This document shows positions 1-14,039 of a stretch of 64,000 nucleotides of DNA, piece by piece. Source of the stretch: Brachynemurus nebulosus (lineage: Eukaryota; Arthropoda; Insecta; Neuroptera; Myrmeleontidae); NCBI GenBank assembly GCA_035578155.1, contig JAPWDM010000015.1, positions 13,378,574 through 13,442,573 on the forward strand, written 5' to 3'. Under the pieces are notes generated by a model. That model saw only the letters and a list, made by a program, of their open reading frames with translations, was not told the origin of the DNA and did not search any database. Each line of letters begins with the position of its first letter. The stretch's first letter is position 1. The position numbers were made by a program, and so were the translations under genes.

Positions 1-942
1 TTATTAACATGAATAATAAATCAAACTTCCAAATATATACCTCACTTTTTATCAAATTATTTTCTAAAAAGACGTAAATATTTACTTTTGTACTTACTTG
101 TCTACCAAAACACTGTAACACGTCCTCCTTCTCTGACTGTATGACAATCACTAGTCTGGCGGAGGCACATGTATTTGAGCGTCAGTATAGTGCGCGGACA
201 TTTGCGCATGTACAATACGTATAAAGTTATGAGTAACGATCCACTGTACCCCATGATTCACTGTAACCCACTCTCCCCTATCCAATATTTTAAAGGATTG
301 TAGTCCAGTAGCGGTCGAAAAATCTTTTTCGTTTTTAATAAAATTCATAAAACTTGTGACGAGATCAATTCGTCACATTTCGTCACACACGTCAATTTTT
401 ATATCTTATCCTATTTTCATTTGGAAATCGATACCACAAACTACTAAATTAGTAAAATATTGAATTTCAATAAAGAATCGAATATGTACTATAGTGACAT
501 CTAGTATTATCAGTATTAAATTGAAATGTCAAAATTACTTATACGGTTTATAGAAATCTGAAATTGGTTTAGCTCTTAGAAAAAAGAGGATATATATATT
601 TGTCTAATTAAATATTTTATTTTTCAAAAATAATTAACAAACAAATTATATAACAGATAATTGAAAAAAGAGGTAACTGATACTAATTGAAAAAAACGTA
701 CACATTCACACAGTCTCTTCTCAAGTCGCCGTCTGGCCATTAACATCAAAATTAAAAGAAAAAAAATTTTTAAATTAGATTTAGTGTTGTAGTTTAGTAT
801 TATTGTTAAAAAGTAATTGTTTAAGAATGTAATTGTTGAAGATATTTCGTTAATGTTAAGATATCCTTTATTTTAAGATTCATATATTTTTTCGTATCTT
901 TTGAAATTTATTTAATTAAAGTTAAAATTTTACGTAAACTAA
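1..942. other. AT-rich intergenic sequence, no supported gene
   Basis: No recognisable coding domain or repeat boundary is visible. A 65-codon open frame at 151-348 (minus) matches no family I know. It lies over the related strings GGGTTACAGTG and GGGGTACAGTGG, which look like internal repeats of a degraded mobile element rather than a protein. The rest is AT-rich filler. Confidence 0.5.
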
Positions 943-1852
943 TATACCGTAAGACCGTCTAGACCCGGACACTTTTTTATATTTTTTGGTATACTTTTAT
1001 GTTTATATATATTTCCTTCATAGATATCACCAATAAAAGTATTACCATTAGAAAGATCGTATATCATTTGTTATATCCCTGTCCCATTTGTTTCATTCAA
1101 GTAAAAATTAAAAAAATAAAAAATAATTAGTAAGCGTCCGGGTCTACACTCCAAATCTGTCTTAACCCGGACACTTACTTAAATAATATAAATAACATGC
1201 AAACTAACCTCTCCCGTCGGGTTTAGGACAGTGTTTTATATCGTCTGATGTCTTTAAACCTGTCAAAAACTTCAAAATATTTTGTGGGAAGGGAGAGGGG
1301 GCAATGCATAGTATGCTTCTCTATAAAGTAAACATACGATATGACACCAGAAGGAGGCATAAACCGCGTAATTCTGGGGGGAATATTAACATATGGACAG
1401 TGGAAGTTACAACTGGTGTGAATCGCGGCCATAGTGTAATAAACTGATGTGTCCGGGTCTAAACGGATATACATATATAGCATGTATTTTTTTATATATA
1501 CATCGAATGTAACTTCAAACATCATTAAATGATGCATGATAAAATTCTGAACACATACATGTCAAAACTAAAACGATATAACAATTATGACGAAAATTAC
1601 ATATCTAAGTTAGACACACATTTTAATTCTTTGAAAAAATGTAGGATAGTAATCCTGTAAAATGAGATAGTAAATGTTGAAATCCGTAGTTTTTATTGGT
1701 ACAGCTGTTTAGAGGATGTTTTTCTCTCTCTAATGACGTCAAGAACAAATGTTTATTGTTGCAGGTTAATGTAGAAATTATTTAATTTGAAGATTGGTGC
1801 AAAGTGTCCGGGTCTAGACCCTCTGTCCGGATCTAGACGGTTTTACGGTATA
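943..1852. mobile_element. Non-autonomous TIR DNA transposon (MITE-like, TA-flanked)
   Basis: The left end (from 945) reads TACCGTAAGACCGTCTAGAC. The reverse complement of the right end (to 1850) reads TACCGTAAAACCGTCTAGAT, so the inverted termini match at 18 of 20 bases. Both sides are flanked by TA (943-944 and 1851-1852), as for Tc1/mariner-type insertion. The word GTCCGGGTCTA, with small variants, recurs on both strands near 960, 1137, 1170, 1450, 1806 and 1826, giving subterminal and internal inverted copies. A 104-codon frame at 1223-1537 (minus) has no recognisable domain and no transposase is visible, so the element is read as non-autonomous. The superfamily is inferred only from the TA flanks. 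Confidence 0.65.
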
Positions 1853-2104
1853 CATATTTCATAGAAATTTACTTAATTTAAGGCTAAGTTAAGATGTTTC
1901 ATATTGTTAGGGAGTTTATTTAAAAGAAAAAAATAATATATTTATATTCTAAAAGATTAGTTGTTAGGAAAAAATAATTAGATACGTCGTATTTTTTTAT
2001 TTAAAAATTAATATGTTGTTTAAGTAAAAACGGAAATGACTAAATATTTTAAAGCTTAGTTATTAGGACAAATTAATTAAGATTATAGTCTGTATGATAA
2101 TAAA

Positions 2105-2290
2105 AAAAATGATGCTTAAAAATTCTTATATATGAAAAATTATTTAATTTAAAAAAAGGGCACAAGATGATACTTAAAAATTCTTATATATGGAAATTTA
2201 TTTAAATTAAAAAAAGAGAAAGAACAAAATGATACTTAAAAGGAAAGTTCTTATATATAGAAATTTATTTAAATTAAAAAACGAAAATAT
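2105..2290. repeat. ~60 bp imperfect tandem repeat, 3 copies
   Basis: The core GATACTTAAAAATTCTTATA followed by an A/T-rich tail starts near 2110, 2169 and 2230. The third copy carries a short insertion (AGGAAAG). It is simple tandem duplication in AT-rich DNA. Confidence 0.6.
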
Positions 2291-2639
2291 ATTTCTAAAA
2301 ATTTAGTTATTAAAAATTTATTAAATATGTAGTACGTAGGAAAATATTATTTTGATATATCAGGTCGTCCTGAACTCAAGCATTCATCTGGACCTCAAAA
2401 AAGGATTCCCATGGATTTCGCTAAATGAGTCAACGACTAAAAAATTTAGGTAGTTTAATAATTTATAATTAGATTAATTTATAATAATAATGATAATTTA
2501 AGTAAGTTTCTTATGATAATAATAATTTAAATAAGTTTCAAATATTTTTCGTAATGTCTTGTTATAACGTGTTATTAGTATAGCAAAAAAAGAAAAATTT
2601 AAAATTTTAAAATTTGTTGGTTAATAATTTTTGGTGCTG

Positions 2640-2885
2640 TATTTAATTTTATATCAGTTTGCCTAACGTTGTGATGAGAAACCTCGAAACCCGTAAAGTG
2701 AAATGTAGAACGAGATGATTTTGATGGCATAGAGCCTTTCCAGCAACCGCCCTAGGTGTTGGGGGGCTATTCTGTTCAGGTGGAAGCGAGCGTGCGAGGC
2801 CGCCGGATCGGGTCCCTTACCAAAAGGGTTTCGCTTTGTTTCTGAAAACGCGCGTAGGTTTTTTGAGAAAGGTAAAACGAGATTT
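2640..2885. other. GC-richer patch of unknown nature
   Basis: About 240 bp near 2655-2880 is clearly GC-richer than its surroundings and contains words such as GCAACCGCCCTAGG and GAGGCCGCCGGATCGGG. No long open frame, tRNA-like fold or known RNA was recognised. It may be a piece of an LTR or of an untranslated region of a mobile element. Confidence 0.3.
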
Positions 2886-3326
2886 CAGATCAAATTAACA
2901 ATTTTATTACGATATTCAAATGTGGTTAACAGATCACACAGTAAAGTAAGCTAGGATAACACGAGAGTGTAATTTAATATGACACAAATTTCCCCTTTTG
3001 AAAGGGTAATATTAAACTTAAAAATTGAAATATAGAGCAATGAACAACAGTATAACCAAACAAATTGGAATTATTTTTTTTTTTTTTTTTATAAAAAGAA
3101 ATAAGTTAAAAATAAATAGTTTGCATCTTAATTTATGATATTTGCAAGAGGAGATATAGTTGCAGAGAAGCTGACCGAAAGTGTAACGGTTAGCAAAGGT
3201 TTGTTAGATATACGAAAAAATCTCTCCCGGTGCAAATATGCCAAAAAAATTCTTATACAATAATTTTTTTTTTTTTATCATTATATCAATGTAAATTATA
3301 ATTTCCTTTGGAATAATTTAATTTTG

Positions 3327-3407
<81 letters not shown>

Positions 3408-5400
3408 CCCCTTTTTTATTTTGGAATTTTGAAATATATTTTTTTTGGATAATTAAAATACTAAACGAAAACAAGTTGTAACCGGTGCATCAAAATGGTT
3501 GCATAAAATTTACCAAATTTAATTAATTAATATCACAAATAGAAAATTTGCAAGGAGAATCAAAATATTAAATCTATCGCATTAGAAACTCACTGCGAGG
3601 TTCCAAATCTCAGCGCACACCCTCTATTCATGCATGATTACAAAAATAACTGAGGATAAAAGGCATGTTACACTGAAAGTTGGCCCTCGACACAAGTAAA
3701 TAGCGAATAATTTACAGGCTAAAGAAATGATTGTGGTAGGAAACTTATTTAAAAAATTTTTTATTTTATTATTTTTTTTATTTTCTTAAAAACTACCTAA
3801 ACTAAAACTATCTAACCTAAACTACGAAATGACTAATGTTGCCTGTCCAATTTCCTAAATCGTATTGGTTTCAACCCAATACGCAAATTAGGATTTAATA
3901 GACAGATACACAACGTTTGGTTTGTAAATTCTACATATGACTACTTATCGAATATTAATCGTATAATTTTCTTCCCTTTTTTTTTTTAAATACTAATGCA
4001 AATACTACTAATCGAAATGATTTAATGATAAACGAAATTTAATTTCAAAAAAAAAAAATGCAACGTTCGTTTTATAAATTTACATGCTAAAACAACATGA
4101 TTAGGAAAATTGGTGGTAAAACTATAAAAAAAAACTATAAATTTAAATACCTTAATATCATTTGATTTTAAATAAATTTCCCACGTTAAAAAATTTACAA
4201 TGTACTTAACTTAAGTATTGCGATGTGGAATTCCATGATATCAGCCCGGTTAAAGAATTTTTTTTTCCATTTTTTCTTATTTTAAAAAAAAATTTTTTTT
4301 TTTTATCTGCTTTCTTAAAACATGTTATTCCTTTCACCATCCGTTGAGAAGAGAGCGTCTCCTCTTCTCATTTTTTTATTGTACCCCCACAAGCATTTTT
4401 AATTAAAAAACAATTTACGTAACTCCCCATGACAAACATGACAAATTTTGTTTTATTCTTTCTAGTTTTTTCTTTCACAAAATATACATAATTATTAGAA
4501 TGCAAACAATACAGACCGAAAGGTGGTGACACCTTTCTTATTTTTATATGATAATGTTTCTTTAGTTGAGGTCACCACCAAATAGATGGATCTGATGCTT
4601 ACGTCTAGTTATGTAGTATTGATAAATGTTTGTTACGTTATTTTGAATGATTTAAATATTAGATTCAAATTTTGAATTAGAAATTATCGTCAAGAATAGA
4701 TTCAAACCCTATAGCAATATAAATATTGCTATATTAGGTATAGGTCAGTTCCGCTTTCCGTTTTGAAAAATTTAAACACGTGTTACCTTTCACAATTTGT
4801 TTCGGTATCTGTTCAAATCTTTTAAATCACATAGTAAATTTATGAAATTTAATTTCTAACGTAAATTTCTTGCAAACTTAATTTCATTTTCGATAATATT
4901 TTATTTATATAAAAAAATATACATATATACATATACCATTTCTAGTCATGATTTTTTTTAAATGCAAATTAATTAAATGAAAATTTTCTAAATATAGTAA
5001 TTGAAATCTTAAATAATACCCCTTGGCACGGTATTTTGAAAAATTACATTTGTGATGATATTTTAAACCTTAATTAAAAAATTGTAAATTTCAGGAATCA
5101 GTGCGGTTATATTTTTCAAAATTGCATGCGCAATATATTTTCAAAAATCGTGCACTGCCTACTGAAAAGTATAGCACACGAGATAACCTAGATGCAAATT
5201 CCATTTAAAACATATTTTGTAAATTTCATATATAATTGATACATTAACCATTCAAATTGTAAAGGAAATATTTATTCAACTTCTCAAATTTGTAAAAGTT
5301 TCATTGTTTAAAATTTAAAATAATTTCAACTATTGTAACCAAAATTCGTTTCGAGTCACCTTTAAATTGTAATAAATTCGTATTTTGGAAATTTCCGTAT
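2886..5400. other. AT-rich non-coding stretch with one (TA)n microsatellite
   Basis: No gene could be supported. A (TA)n run occupies about 3337-3405 and is flanked on both sides by the word TGCCC next to TTTTTTAT, suggesting a short duplication. Small inverted repeats include GGTGGTGAC (about 4522) against GTCACCACC (about 4569), and GAGAAGAG against CTCTTCTC near 4344-4370. The rest is poly-A/T-rich sequence. Confidence 0.6.
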
Positions 5401-5700
5401 TCTGATTTAGCACCCTCCAACATTATTAAAATAATTTCAGATTATTGATCGTTAATAGGGGATCCTTGTGGTGTTTGGGAAAACGATCCGCGATCAAAAC
5501 GTTCCACTGCCACACACTCTCTTATCTCCGCAACACCTGGAGGTACTCTGCTGATCGAATCCCGAATCAAACCCGAGTTTTGGAAATAATACAACCCCCA
5601 AATACGATTACCATTACGAATCAATAAAACATAAATACCCACTAAATACCTAAATCTCTAATATTAAAAATAAATAAAGACCAATTCATAAATAATTTTT
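5401..5700. other. Mixed-composition stretch without recognised gene
   Basis: A 66-codon frame (5442-5642, minus) and a 60-codon frame on the other strand overlap here. Neither shows a known domain. Base composition is closer to transposon sequence than to the flanks, so this may be the 3' part of the THAP-type element immediately to the right. Confidence 0.3.
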
Positions 5701-5734
5701 TTTTAATTTGAAATTTTTTTATTACAAACTTGCT

Positions 5735-6597
5735 TTATAAAAAAACTGTTTCAACTTGTACTCCAAAATCATTAGATGATGTCTTGGCTTCTTTTCCTTC
5801 AGAGATATCAACATCATCATTTTTTGAACATTCTAGAAGTAGAGTATTAGTTACAGTATTATGTAATTCAATAACATCAACAGGAACTTGTTCTTCCGTT
5901 TTTTTGACAGATTCTTTTAAGATTTCGTTTGACTTTTCGTTGCAGTCGTACATCATTTGCTATATCTCTCTTGGTTGGTTTACTACATTGTAAATTTGTT
6001 GAAGGTACTGAGGTTGTCTTCAATTTTTTTCGTAATATAACATCTGTAAAATAATATAATACATATTAATTAATTATCTAATATCAGTACATATTTTAAG
6101 TTAAAATTAACACTTGAATTGTCATATTAAAAACAGGCATCTGAAAAATGTTAAATTCTTGGAGTTGGATCGTTTATTATTTTTAACATAAAATTGATAA
6201 AATTTTCTGGCTTTTATAATTTTTTTCTGTTTTTATCTATTCGTTGAAAAACTTAAAAATTTTCAGATGACTACTGTTTTTACTGTTATTATTTTTTTGA
6301 CGTTAGGCTGTATTTACTTGCTTGAAATTACATAATCACTTTCATCAAAGTGCAATGAGCAAACTTGCATTCTTGGATACGTTTTTTTAATTTAAGAACA
6401 CGTTTCCATGCTTTCAATCTGTCTAATTTTTCAAAATTCCCAAATATATTTTCGACTTTCACAACACCGTCACCAGACTTCGGAAAACAATGAAATATTA
6501 GATCTAAGTTTTTATTTGATTTACTATTACAGCCTTTAACGACACAAATATAACGAGCTGTAGATTTAGTTCGAACTGGAGAATTAATAATTTCCAT
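5735..6597 (-). pseudogene. THAP-domain transposase-type protein, 5' part, decayed
   Basis: The first exon (ATG at 6597) encodes an N-terminal THAP zinc finger, a DNA-binding C2CH module found in P-element-type and several IS5-type animal transposases. Visible hallmarks are CVVKGC (first two zinc ligands), FHCFPK, the conserved Trp in KAWKRVL and, after a one-base frame slip near 6360-6370, CSLHFDESDY with the last Cys and His. After a gap that could be an intron (about 6055-6315) follow LKTTSVPS, resembling the basic-Ala-Val-Pro motif that trails THAP domains, and then an acidic linker at 5735-5956. No catalytic DDE domain is seen downstream. A transposon remnant is more likely than a host THAP gene because the linker resembles the element at 44.5-47 kb. 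The exon structure is inferred. Confidence 0.6.
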
Positions 6598-6599
6598 GA

Positions 6600-7069
6600 T
6601 AATTTAATAATAATTATTTATTATTTAATTAGTTTAACTGAACTGCGTGTGTTTATAGCATGCGGTGCAACCTCGTTTTAGTTATAATTTTAACCACCAG
6701 GCGTCGTGATCAAAGTTGTCAGTTCCCAATACCAAAGTTAATTATTTAATAAAATATCTTAAAATTATACGAGTGTTATTGTTTCTTACATACCACAGTC
6801 CTTAAACAATTTTAGTAATTCGTTGAAAAAAGAGATCGTCAAAGTGATTATTCTTACAACGAACTATGTAATGTGTATTTTTTTTTAACTATTCAAAATG
6901 GTGTTACTTAAATGTGTTTAGGAAATTCTTACATTTTTGGATACACACTGCGATGAATAGTTAGCTAGCATTGCTTAAAACATGTAACACACAAAATGTG
7001 TTAAGAAATTCTAACATGAAAAACGACGAACGGCGAGAGGGTTTTTATTACATCACCTCGACAATATAG
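6600..7069. other. AT-rich spacer
   Basis: No coding domain or TIR was recognised. Related words such as AGGAAATTCTTACAT and AAGAAATTCTAACATGA occur twice (about 6920 and 7003), so a short degenerate duplication is possible. Confidence 0.4.
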
Positions 7070-7655
7070 ATATCCATGAAGCAAATAATGTGTTTTAAAA
7101 CAAATCGCCAATATTACTTTTTTTTTATTAAAAAAATACATTGAAATTCATAAGTAGCAGCGATTTTTAGCTGAGTAATATGTATTCTGATACTAAATAT
7201 CATCAAAGAATGTACAGATTAAAAAAATATACAGTGATACATTTTTGTAAAATTATGAGAATATATATGGTGTGCGGTAAATTGTAAATGAAAATTTTTT
7301 ATAAAACTTGATAATAATTTAAACTTATTACTTTTTCCTAGCAAAATCGGCATATGAATAAAAACTAACATTTCTACTCATAGTCATATATTTAAATTGC
7401 ACAATGCTAATAATATCAAATAGCTACACATAAATTTATGTGAATTTTTATCTTTGAATCAAGTTTAGGGTATGATATTAAAAAATTAGTTTGATTTATT
7501 TTTTAGGGATGGATGTAAATAAAGTGATCGGTTTTTCTTTTTAAATTTTTTTTTATTAAGCATAGTTTAAAAAATAGGTACAATAATCACTTTTTAACAT
7601 GTAAACAATAATAATATTTCTTACCAAAATATGCAATTTTTTAAATTTACAAATT

Positions 7656-7928
7656 TTAAGAAGATCCAACGTTTTGAATTGCGATTTCAAGAAGATCCAA
7701 TGTTTTAAATTGCAATTTATGAGTTAGTTCAATTGGTCCATTATTTATAATACCCAATTGTGGATTGTTCTGCAGCCACGCGAACATCTGCTCACTTAAA
7801 TTGTCGAATCTCGCCGGTAACGAAATGTATCCAATTTCTAATTCCAATATTGTCTTCATTTTCGATGAGTCGAATTTTGATGGTAACTGACTTGCACCCA
7901 TTATTTTATGTATTTTTCCAATCTCCAT
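7656..7928 (-). pseudogene. 136-residue unknown protein family, copy 1, N-terminus cut off by transposon
   Basis: This 90-residue frame aligns with the C-terminal two thirds of the protein at 26897-27307. Shared segments include QLPSKFDSSKMKTILELEIG, YISLPARFDNL and LTHKL, with differences mostly at single residues. The N-terminal codons lie on the far side of the inserted transposon (about 11190-11215), so this copy is interrupted. The near-C-terminal end is also disturbed by a short local repeat at 7675-7715. The pattern of a hydrophobic beta-rich core, a Gly-rich turn and LPxRF resembles small nucleic-acid-binding (OB-like) folds. That is only a guess from residue spacing and no function is assigned. 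Confidence 0.6.
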
Positions 7929-8008
7929 ATCAGAAAGTCTAATCTACCGTTTTATGGAACCAAGATTGTTTAATTCAGACATAAAATTTGACATCATTTG
8001 TTGCACTA

Positions 8009-11176
<3,168 letters not shown>

Positions 11177-11760
11177 AAGTTTGTGTTTCCAGCAGTAATG
11201 GATTCCACTGTTCGCAATAATTAATTTTTAACACAACAATTGAAAATTTTTTTACAACGATAAGATTCAATGTTTTTCATTAAAATTTCGAACCAAATTG
11301 GGATTGTAAAAATTCTGTCGCGGTCTTTTATAGCAGAAAAATAGCATGATGAAGTCAGTTATCACACTTTATGTAGCCATACAGGTTAAAACGTTTTGCT
11401 TCATATTTTTGCATATTAGACAGAAATCTTCGCTATTAATATCAGTATACCTTTTAATGACATCAGCTGACAATTTATACAAGCTTAAACCTGTTTTCAG
11501 ATAAAAATATGATGAAATTATGAGTCAAGGACCAGAGTTCCCGGTGGTTCAGACTAGCAGCGCCATCTTTTTAATGGTTAGTTTAACTATCAAAAAGGAT
11601 TTTCGGTGTCATCTATTGACAATTTTTCAAAATTGCGCACAGAGTTCACTAGTATCCAGACTACGAGCGCCATCTAATAGTGAAAACTTGGGATTTACAA
11701 AGCTCAAAGGTGGATGCGCCATTTATTAGGAAAATTTTCAGTTCTTAGGTTAAGCTAAGT
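11177..11760. repeat. Right half of repeat-unit copy 1: leader and GCGCCATCT-containing repeats
   Basis: This aligns with 27250-27830. It holds the N-terminal codons of the interrupted small gene, then non-coding sequence. Three related ~100 bp segments share the words AGCGCCATCT (about 11558), GAGCGCCATCT (about 11665) and GATGCGCCATTT (about 11713). They may be upstream regulatory repeats of the unit, because the gene reads away from them on the minus strand. Confidence 0.5.
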
Positions 11761-11955
11761 TCGCTTAGGTCCCGTTAGGTTAGACTAAATTTCCCTAGGT
11801 TTGGTTAGGTTAGAAAAAATTTCCTTAGGTTCGTTTAGGTTAGAAAAAATTTTGTTAGGGTCGGTTAGGTTAGGTTAGGTTAGGTTAGACCAAATTTCCT
11901 AGGTTCGGTTAGGTTAGACCAAGTTCCGTTAGGTTCAGTTAGGTTAGAAAAAATT
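11750..11955. repeat. GGTTAGG-rich tract
   Basis: Many copies of TTAGGTT and GGTTAGGTTAGG occur with AAAAAATTT spacers. The motif resembles the insect telomeric TTAGG repeat. The same kind of tract recurs at 27835-27930 in the second copy of the unit, so here it belongs to the dispersed repeat and is not a chromosome end. Confidence 0.7.
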
Positions 11956-11971
11956 TTCGTTAACATTACTT

Positions 11972-12048
11972 CCCCACCGCCGGAGGTTTCTGAAACCGCC
12001 CCGGTAGCTCTACCTCCTGCCGAGGTCGCTCAAAAAGTCGGCAGGAGG
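11972..12048. other. GC-rich multi-hairpin region, copy 1
   Basis: CCTCCTGCCGA (12013-12023) and TCGGCAGGAGG (12038-12048) form a perfect 11 bp stem with a 14 nt loop. Just before it, GGTTTC-T-GAAACC and GGTAG-CT-CTACC form two shorter hairpins. The same region at 27940-28010 keeps the main stem through a compensatory change. Confidence 0.7.
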
Positions 12049-12091
12049 GAAGGAAGGCTCCAAAGCCCCATATTTATACTACTTATGCCTT

Positions 12092-12530
12092 TACGTATAG
12101 TTTTATGAAATACGGCATTGTACTGTGGGGATACTGATCTGATCTCAACAATTCGAATTTTCAGAGCACAAAAAAGAGCAGTTCGACTAATATTCAATCT
12201 CAAATATAATGAAACATGTAGAGAAATATTTGTAAAAAAACCAAATATTGACATTCTATAGTATATATGTACTAGAACTTGTAGCATATGTTAAACAAAA
12301 CTTAAAAAACTGTAAACTAAACATGGATATTCATCAGTACGATGCTAGGACAAATAAAAATATCTATATATAACGAATTACGCAATCAAGTAATGGGCCT
12401 GTACACAAAGGTAGCAAATACTATAATGCTTTGTCAACAGATATAAAGACATCGAAGATATAAAACTATTTAAATATAAATTAAAAAAAATTATTTAATA
12501 AAAAATGTCTATATAACATTGAATGGGAAC
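12092..12530 (+). pseudogene. Non-LTR retrotransposon reverse transcriptase, 3' fragment
   Basis: The C-terminal part of a LINE ORF2 is visible across two frames. YSFMKYGIVLWGY (about 12100-12145) is the conserved thumb-region motif before the connecting helix, followed after a frame slip by FRAQKRAVRLIFNLKYNETC and PNIDIL (about 12158-12258). Downstream words resembling a degraded LINE tail continue to ~12470, with stops. The element is 5'-truncated, as is usual for LINEs. Its 5' edge coincides with the end of homology to the preceding repeat unit. Confidence 0.65.
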
Positions 12531-12727
12531 TCTTATTTATACTTAAATTGTAGGTTAATAAACAATAGTATGTATACAGTGTATTGTAGATAAATTTAAT
12601 TAATGTTATGTAATTTTTTAGTAGTTTTCTTCGCTTGACTTGTGTATACTTTTGTAAAGTCCTAAACACTAAATAAATGATTTGATTTAATTTTGTATCA
12701 CACTTTTGAATTCTCTTTTCAAAATAA
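12531..12727. other. AT-rich spacer or LINE 3' tail
   Basis: No supported gene. Frames here are low-complexity and cross into the MITE that follows. Confidence 0.4.
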
Positions 12728-12977
12728 TTAACCCTTTGCACTCGAAAGGCGCCTCTCAGGTGCCATCCTATTCTTTACTTCAAATATCACACTAAGGAAA
12801 ATTATAAAATTTAATATTAAAATATAATGTTTGTAATTTGCAAATAAAAATAAAATATGTAAGTAAACTACTTTTGTTTAAAATACTTATCTTTGATGTA
12901 TTACAATTTTTTTATTAAAACTACTGTCGAGTAGCTGAATACCCATACTAAAAAATGGTTCGAGTGCAAAAGGTTAA
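12728..12977. mobile_element. piggyBac-type MITE with TTAA target duplication
   Basis: TTAA (12728-12731) is followed by CCCTTTGCACTCGAAAGG. The other end is the complement, which read outward-in gives CCTTTTGCACTCGAACC, and it is followed by TTAA (12974-12977). Inverted termini starting CCC/CCT next to a TTAA duplication are the hallmark of piggyBac-superfamily elements. The 242 bp body has no coding capacity, so it is non-autonomous. No piggyBac transposase is present in the window. Confidence 0.85.
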
Positions 12978-13094
12978 AAAAGTTTTAAATGATAATCGTC
13001 TTAGTATATTGTAAAATTGTTCTGCTGTATAACATTTATCTTCTGATTTTGCAATTGAGTCTTCAGTTTATCCGATTGATCGTAGTACTTTCTT

Positions 13095-13757
13095 CTAACG
13101 AGCAAGTCTACGGGTTCTGTTAAGACTGAATTTTTTTTTATTTCTATTAGCATTTATTATTTCAAATAAGTCTCTGTATTGCTCTAAACGTTTAGGACTG
13201 TATGCAAACAGTTGTGGGCTTCTCATACTAGAAATTCTAATTGACGAGGTAATAATTCTGCCCATTTTTGTGTGGCGGCAATCAAACAAAAAAATATCTT
13301 CAACTGGCTGTAAATCTTTCTGGCCCTGCATATTAGCTGAAGTTTTATATAGTAAAATTTCTTGGTACGTTTCACTAAATTCTAATTTTGATAAAATATT
13401 TACTCAGATTTTCTGTGTATATAAGTAGAAACAGCAAGAAAAAGTGCTGTGTCGGGTTGCCGCCATAATGGCATGAGCAATACTGGTAACATTATTCATA
13501 GAATAATTAGGATTTGTCTTACGTTTCAATTTAATTTGCTCTAAAAATATTGACAAAGATTCTGGTATATTATTTTCAGTGTCATTTAAAAATGTTGAAC
13601 TTGCTGGATAAACATGTTTACTGAACGCTTTTTCACGTATTTCTTTGTTTGTACGACGTAACACTACACTCATTTTTCTTTTCGCATCTAGACACTCCTT
13701 GTTAAACCACGGTTTAGTTGAGATATTCATTTCAACAATAGTTTTTGTGACGTACAT
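13095..13757 (-). pseudogene. Decayed gene fragments of transposon origin, family uncertain
   Basis: Two frames on the same strand (13404-13757 and 13095-13331) seem to come from degraded mobile-element genes. The first begins with STKPWFNKECLDAKRKM, which resembles the linker between endonuclease and reverse transcriptase in LINE ORF2 proteins (compare NPWFTEKCLNFK in the LINE at 48-51 kb). It continues with IPESLSIFLEQ and SIAHAIMAATRH, a pattern I know only from uncharacterised invertebrate repeat proteins. The second frame has no recognised motif. A mosaic of two elements is possible. Confidence 0.35.
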
Positions 13758-13788
13758 GTTTTCTTTGGAGGCATAGGAATAAATTAAG

Positions 13789-13975
13789 AATTTAATTTTA
13801 TCATAACTAAAGTCTTCTTAAATACCTTAACCTTACTACATAAAGGATTTAATTTTATCATAACTAAAGTCTTCTTAAATACCTTAGCCTTACTACATAA
13901 AGGATTTAATTTTATCATAACTAAAGTCTTCTTAAATACCTTAGCCTTACTACATAAGTCATTAAGGGTTAAAAC
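13789..13975. repeat. 57 bp tandem repeat, ~3.2 copies
   Basis: The unit, with the word TCATAACTAAAGTCTTCTTA, starts at 13801, 13858 and 13915 with at most one or two mismatches. The period is a multiple of three, so the minus strand reads as a 19-residue repeat containing SKAKVFKKTLVMIKLN. No start-stop context suggests a real protein. The high identity indicates recent duplication. Confidence 0.85.
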
Positions 13976-14034
13976 ACATGGGTAGTGATATGTTGTTGTG
14001 ATTACGTCTAGTACTTTCAAATGTTCTACACGTT

Positions 14035-14039
14035 GTATT
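14035..14039. repeat. BEL/Pao target-site duplication, left copy (GTATT)
   Basis: GTATT precedes the left LTR and recurs directly after the right LTR at 21052-21056. A 5 bp duplication is typical of BEL/Pao integrases. Confidence 0.85.

Noticed and set aside
1223..1537. 104-residue frame as a gene of the TIR element
   Set aside because: It overlaps the repeated GTCCGGGTCTA words and has no recognisable domain or conserved motif.
11520..11729. CTCF-like binding sites (AGCGCCATCT words)
   Set aside because: The words match the insect CTCF consensus only partly and decay in the second copy, so a regulatory claim is not supported.
11750..11955. Chromosome end (telomere) because of TTAGG repeats
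   Set aside because: The tract is irregular, interspersed with AAAAAATTT, and recurs at 27835-27930 as part of a dispersed repeat unit; coding and repeat DNA continue on both sides.
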